Notes under the pieces: model-generated
Told to the model about the DNA's origin: nothing
The model's input: the letters and a program-made list of their open reading frames with translations, nothing else
The model's database searches: none
In this document: piece by piece, positions 5,794 through 8,392 of the stretch
Layout: each line of letters begins with the position of its first letter
How positions within the stretch are numbered: the stretch's first letter is position 1
Assembly: GCA_016282215.1 (NCBI GenBank)
Contig: JAEEKC010000310.1
Coordinates: 1 to 8,392, forward strand
Source: Lachnospiraceae bacterium
GTDB lineage: Bacteria; Bacillota; Clostridia; Lachnospirales; Lachnospiraceae
Length of the DNA stretch: 8,392 nt
Direction: 5' to 3'
Made by a program: the position numbers and the translations under genes

Positions 5794-7536
5794 TCATCCC
5801 ATTGCCTTCGGCTGCGGCAGCGTCTTTTTGTACTCCTGTTCCTGCTTCACACCCTTTAAGCAGGGCAGTTCGTCCACAAGAGTCTGACGCATCTTCAGTT
5901 TTCCGTCTTTCGTCCGTTCTGTCACCGCTTTCTTCGCTGCGTCAAAATCCTTATCCTGCAATCCTTTTTTATTCTCCGGAATCCCAATCGCTTTCCTGAA
6001 CGTATCGCTTTTGCAAAGTTCATCCAGCATGACTGTCAGCTCGACCTGCTTTCCGTTTTCTTTGACGGGAATGCCCCCTGCTTCGTTGATGTACTCACGC
6101 ATGTAGAGAGAAGCAGCTATTTTCACCAATCCGTTCGGTGTGATCTCTTTCCCATAACGATCCTTTTTCTCTGTAAACTTTTTTTCATAGTTATAGTTTT
6201 TCAGCGATCTGTGGAAGTCTTCATTTGTCTTCTCAATGCCCTTTTCTTTCTTTTCCTGTTTTGCCGCTAAAAACTCTTTATTCTTTTGCTCATGGAGTTT
6301 TGCCTTCTTCTCTTCCTCCAGTTTTCTCTGTTGTTCCAACTGTTCTTCTTTCTTTGCATTTTCTGCAGCGGCTTCCGTCATCTTATCAAATTCCTGCTGG
6401 GCAAGTTTTTCAAATACTCTGTCAGCAGTTCTGAAAATCCTGGCTGAAGCATTCAGCCTGTTCTTGCCTTCTCCGGTCTGCGGTCCGAAGAAGGTTCCTT
6501 TTCTGTCGGTATAATAACGGGCCGACCGTTTTCTGAGTTCATCGAGGTCCTGCATGGTAAGTGAACCTGCACTGTCATTTTTCAGCACATTCTTAAGCGC
6601 ATCCATCATCTTTTTGTTCACACCCTTACGCACCTGACCATGATTGTATTCAAACATCTCCTGTTGCAGTTCGCTCAGCACCCTGCGGTCTCTGGAACTG
6701 AGTTTTACCTTTTTTTCCGGCAACTGTCCCCGGGCAGTGTCATCATAATAATGATGCCCCATCTTGTCATCCAGTTCGGCTTTTCGCGCTTTCTTATAGG
6801 CGCTGACCAATTCCATGCCGTCGACCTGAATGCTCGTTGCCCCTTTTGCTTCGGGTGATTTCATCTTTTTGCTGACAATCTGAGAAACCGCCGTTTTAAA
6901 GCTTTCATCCTGATAAAGATGTTTCTTATAGGTATTGATCCTCTCATTCAGTTCCTTTGAATCGAGGATGGTGCGTTCATTTGATTTATCATATACCGGA
7001 TTCACCTCCACCTCCGGCTCATCTTCTCCGAGGGGCTCTAATTTTGAAAAGTCAGCAATACGAACCGGTCCCTTTTTCTGATGCAGCATTCCGCCATACT
7101 CAAAATTCCTCTTTTTGGTCAAAAGCTCTGCAATGATCAGATTTGCCGCCTCTTCTTTCACGCTCTGATAGATCTTTTCTTCATTCTTCGAAGAAATGTC
7201 CACCCGCATTCCCCGACTCAGGATATCCTGACTGTTTCTTTGTACATCCCCAGCCCAAATACCAGTCTCCTGGATACCTTCCTTTTCATCATTCATGGAA
7301 TAAACGCCATTATCGGGATCTCTGAAAAAAGCGCGATTCTTTTCACTGACTTTTTCTTCTTTCTCACGCATGCCGCCTTCGTATTCTTTTTCATCAAACG
7401 AGATTCCGTTCTGCTTCTTAAAATCCCGGATATCATTTGTATCAGCAATATAGAACGAGTCCTCATCTTTGATCTCATAATAATCATACTCTTGTTCATC
7501 ACTCTGTTGATTGATTCTTCCTTCGCTTTCCTTCAT
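5794..7536 (-). CDS. Hypothetical charged coiled-coil protein, 580 residues
   Basis: I do not recognise this protein. It has no signal peptide or membrane helix, so it is predicted to be cytoplasmic unless exported by a signal-independent route. The N-terminal 120 residues are very acidic and look disordered (for example DEQEYDYYEIKDEDSFYIAD). A mixed region follows at 120-330. A Glu/Lys/Gln-rich coiled coil lies at about 385-432 (EEQLEQQRKLEEEKKAKLHE). The C-terminal part (about 460-580) is more ordered. Two short segments resemble each other, LYQDESFKTAVSQI (207-220) and LCKSDTFRKAIGI (507-519), which may mark a duplicated helical unit. Only two cysteines occur (508, 559). The start at 7536 is firm: AAGGAG lies seven bases upstream. 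It is a one-gene transcription unit, with its own terminator downstream and an IS605-type element upstream. Its leader resembles that of cbiK, although no functional link is evident. Confidence 0.85.
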   Translation of the reverse strand: MKESEGRINQQSDEQEYDYYEIKDEDSFYIADTNDIRDFKKQNGISFDEKEYEGGMREKEEKVSEKNRAFFRDPDNGVYSMNDEKEGIQETGIWAGDVQRNSQDILSRGMRVDISSKNEEKIYQSVKEEAANLIIAELLTKKRNFEYGGMLHQKKGPVRIADFSKLEPLGEDEPEVEVNPVYDKSNERTILDSKELNERINTYKKHLYQDESFKTAVSQIVSKKMKSPEAKGATSIQVDGMELVSAYKKARKAELDDKMGHHYYDDTARGQLPEKKVKLSSRDRRVLSELQQEMFEYNHGQVRKGVNKKMMDALKNVLKNDSAGSLTMQDLDELRKRSARYYTDRKGTFFGPQTGEGKNRLNASARIFRTADRVFEKLAQQEFDKMTEAAAENAKKEEQLEQQRKLEEEKKAKLHEQKNKEFLAAKQEKKEKGIEKTNEDFHRSLKNYNYEKKFTEKKDRYGKEITPNGLVKIAASLYMREYINEAGGIPVKENGKQVELTVMLDELCKSDTFRKAIGIPENKKGLQDKDFDAAKKAVTERTKDGKLKMRQTLVDELPCLKGVKQEQEYKKTLPQPKAMG

Positions 7537-7550
7537 GGCTTTTCTCCTTA

Positions 7551-7605
7551 ATTTTTCATTGGTTTATGGTTCCGTATTTTCATATCGGACTTTACTACCG
7601 TCTGT
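7551..7605 (-). repeat. Third, diverged copy of the leader repeat
   Basis: This stretch, just ahead of the ribosome binding site of the 580-residue gene, aligns with the tandem repeats ahead of cbiK. The minus-strand core is CCGATATGAAAATACGG (about 7568-7588). TAT-GAAA-ATA could form a small GNRA-looped hairpin. A further fragment (minus strand GTGAAGCCGGAAATAC, about 7608-7623) may be the remains of another copy. The resemblance was judged by eye. Confidence 0.5.
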
Positions 7606-7636
7606 CTGTATTTCCGGCTTCACTTTTCCTGCCTTT

Positions 7637-7664
7637 TATATATAATACCATATTTTAGCGAAAA
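7637..7664 (-). promoter_or_regulatory. Possible AT-rich promoter of the 580-residue gene
   Basis: On the minus strand TATTATATATAAAA offers -10 boxes TATTAT (7647-7642) or TATATA (7642-7637). The best -35 is only TTTTCG (7664-7659), 16 bases from the second of these. It is the only promoter-like stretch between the tnpA terminator and the gene, about 100 bases before its start codon. Confidence 0.35.
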
Positions 7665-7673
7665 CGGTTGCAT

Positions 7674-7704
7674 TAAAAAAACTCCGGGAAAGATTTTCCC
7701 GAAG
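7674..7704 (-). terminator. Terminator hairpin after tnpA, possibly also the IS left-end hairpin
   Basis: On the minus strand CTTCGGGAAA pairs with TTTCCCGGAG (ten pairs including one G-T, loop ATC), followed by seven T. It begins 12 bases after the tnpA stop. In the IS605 arrangement with divergent tnpA and tnpB, the left end lies just past tnpA. A subterminal hairpin recognised by TnpA is expected there, so this structure could serve both roles. Confidence 0.85.
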
Positions 7705-7716
7705 ATTTATAATAAC

Positions 7717-8208
7717 TTAGCGAGAAAACCCCTTCCGACGCATGTCGGTTGTGGGATGAATCGCTTTTTTGTACTTTCCTGATTTGACATATTTTCGCTT
7801 GTGCTCTTCAGTACGCTGTCCTTCAATATATGACTTCACGGTATCCATGGAAACCGATCCCGTAGTAGCGCAGAAATAGCTTGCGCTCCAAAAGGAATCC
7901 TTCCACAGATATTTTTTCACATGCTCAGTATAGTTGGCACGCACTTCTTTGGAAAGCTGTGTTTTGACCATATTAACGAGTTTTACCGGAGCGATATCCG
8001 GCGGCATCGATACAAGCAGATGCATATGGTCCTCATCTGTTTCGGCAGAAATAAGGGTACAGTTCATCCGGTTACACAGATAATCAGCCATATCCTTCAT
8101 GAAATCACCAATCTCATCCGTAATTACTTTTTTTCGGTATTTGGTGACAAAAATGATATGGTATGTGAGCTTATAAACGGAATGGGAACCTCGGTTGTAG
8201 TCATCCAT
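7717..8208 (-). CDS. tnpA: IS200/IS605-family transposase TnpA (HUH, Y1)
   Basis: This is the single-strand DNA transposase that cuts and rejoins element ends as a dimer. The 163 residues begin with the family pattern SVYKLTYHIIFVTKYRKKVI (10-29). The metal-binding HUH motif is HMH at 61-63, within DEDHMHLLVSMPP. The catalytic tyrosine is Tyr127 in VKSYIEGQ. All key residues are present and the frame is open, so it may be active. It is slightly longer than many relatives because of a basic tail ending MRRKGFSR. The start at 8208 is supported by AGGTGA seven bases upstream. It is transcribed from a promoter that overlaps that of tnpB. Confidence 0.97.
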   Translation of the reverse strand: MDDYNRGSHSVYKLTYHIIFVTKYRKKVITDEIGDFMKDMADYLCNRMNCTLISAETDEDHMHLLVSMPPDIAPVKLVNMVKTQLSKEVRANYTEHVKKYLWKDSFWSASYFCATTGSVSMDTVKSYIEGQRTEEHKRKYVKSGKYKKAIHPTTDMRRKGFSR

Positions 8209-8235
8209 AAATCTTCACCTACAACGAACAAATGT

Positions 8236-8264
8236 TTGCATTTTGGCCGGCTTTGTGCTATAAT
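8236..8264 (+). promoter_or_regulatory. Sigma-A-type promoter for tnpB
   Basis: A -35 box TTGCAT (8236-8241) and a perfect -10 box TATAAT (8259-8264) are separated by exactly 17 bases. Transcription would start near 8271, giving tnpB a leader of about 29 bases containing AGGAGG. Confidence 0.8.
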
Positions 8265-8268
8265 ATAT

Positions 8269-8297
8269 AGTATAAAACAAGGAGGCACAAAATACAA
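8269..8297 (-). promoter_or_regulatory. Sigma-A-type promoter for tnpA, overlapping the tnpB promoter
   Basis: On the minus strand TTGTAT (8297-8292) and TATACT (8274-8269) are separated by 17 bases. Transcription would start near 8262, inside the -10 box of the opposing tnpB promoter. The two start points are roughly 10 bases apart, so polymerase probably cannot occupy both promoters at once. Confidence 0.65.
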
Positions 8298-8299
8298 CC

Positions 8300-8392
8300 A
8301 TGTATCGTACAAGGCAGTATCATATAAAAAAGAACAGCCGTCTGTATCCGTATTGTTCAGACCTGTGTATAAAGTCAGCTGCTCTGTATAAC
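8300..8392 (+). CDS. tnpB: IS605-type TnpB (RNA-guided nuclease), N-terminal 31 residues only
   Basis: The first 31 codons read MYRTRQYHIKK, then NSRLYPYCSDLC, and end SAALYN. This is the characteristic N-terminus of IS605-type TnpB, where a basic start leads into LYxYC and LYN. The gene runs off the right edge, so the RuvC-like catalytic residues, zinc finger and guide (omega) RNA region cannot be seen. AGGAGG lies at 8280-8285, 14 bases before the ATG, which is longer than usual. No in-frame ATG, GTG or TTG lies between them. The tnpA promoter -35 lies in this gap. Confidence 0.85.
   Translation, partial: MYRTRQYHIKKNSRLYPYCSDLCIKSAALYN

Larger units (their letters stand above)
7674..8392. 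mobile_element. IS200/IS605-family element, left part (right end outside window)
   Basis: A Y1 transposase gene (tnpA, minus strand) and the start of tnpB (plus strand) are divergently arranged, as in IS605. The left boundary is placed at the hairpin downstream of tnpA only as an estimate, because these elements have no terminal inverted repeats or target duplications to mark it. The element lies upstream of the 580-residue gene and does not interrupt any recognisable gene. Confidence 0.85.

Noticed and set aside
7921..8391. 156-codon plus-strand open frame across tnpA
   Set aside because: It is antisense to tnpA and in a different frame from the true tnpB start at 8300.

Overview
The window looks like chromosomal DNA of a low-to-medium GC Gram-positive anaerobe, most likely Clostridia and probably Lachnospiraceae. 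This is inferred from strong AGGAGG-type ribosome binding sites, Gram-positive lipoprotein signal peptides, a Clostridia-style CbiK/FecBCD gene set and an IS605-type element. No rRNA or other taxonomic marker is present, so the assignment is an inference. Almost all coding is on the minus strand and reads right to left.

Positions 1-5722 hold a complete regulatory head and most of one operon. On the minus strand the order is: a sigma-A-type promoter (5694-5722), a cobalamin (B12) riboswitch (about 5676-5489), an antiterminator/terminator platform (5455-5354), a tandemly repeated leader (5312-5204), a lipoprotein cobaltochelatase of the CbiK family with extra domains (5187-3487), a substrate-binding lipoprotein with an N-terminal beta-rich domain (3443-1647), a BtuC/FecCD-type permease (1616-597) and the start of the matching ATPase (582-1, cut by the window edge). 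Together these form a B12-repressible, cell-surface tetrapyrrole or metal uptake system. The CbiK-like enzyme is predicted to sit outside the membrane, anchored by lipid. It shares a related-looking beta-sandwich domain with the substrate-binding protein. This is the most unusual system in the window.

Positions 5731-7670 hold a single-gene unit: a 580-residue, highly charged, coiled-coil protein that I do not recognise. It has its own strong terminator (5731-5760), a good ribosome binding site and a leader that resembles the repeats in front of cbiK.

Positions from about 7674 to the right edge are the left part of an IS200/IS605-family element. It has an intact tnpA (HUH/Y1 transposase, minus strand), divergent overlapping promoters, and the first 31 codons of tnpB on the plus strand. 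The remainder of tnpB and the right end lie outside the window.
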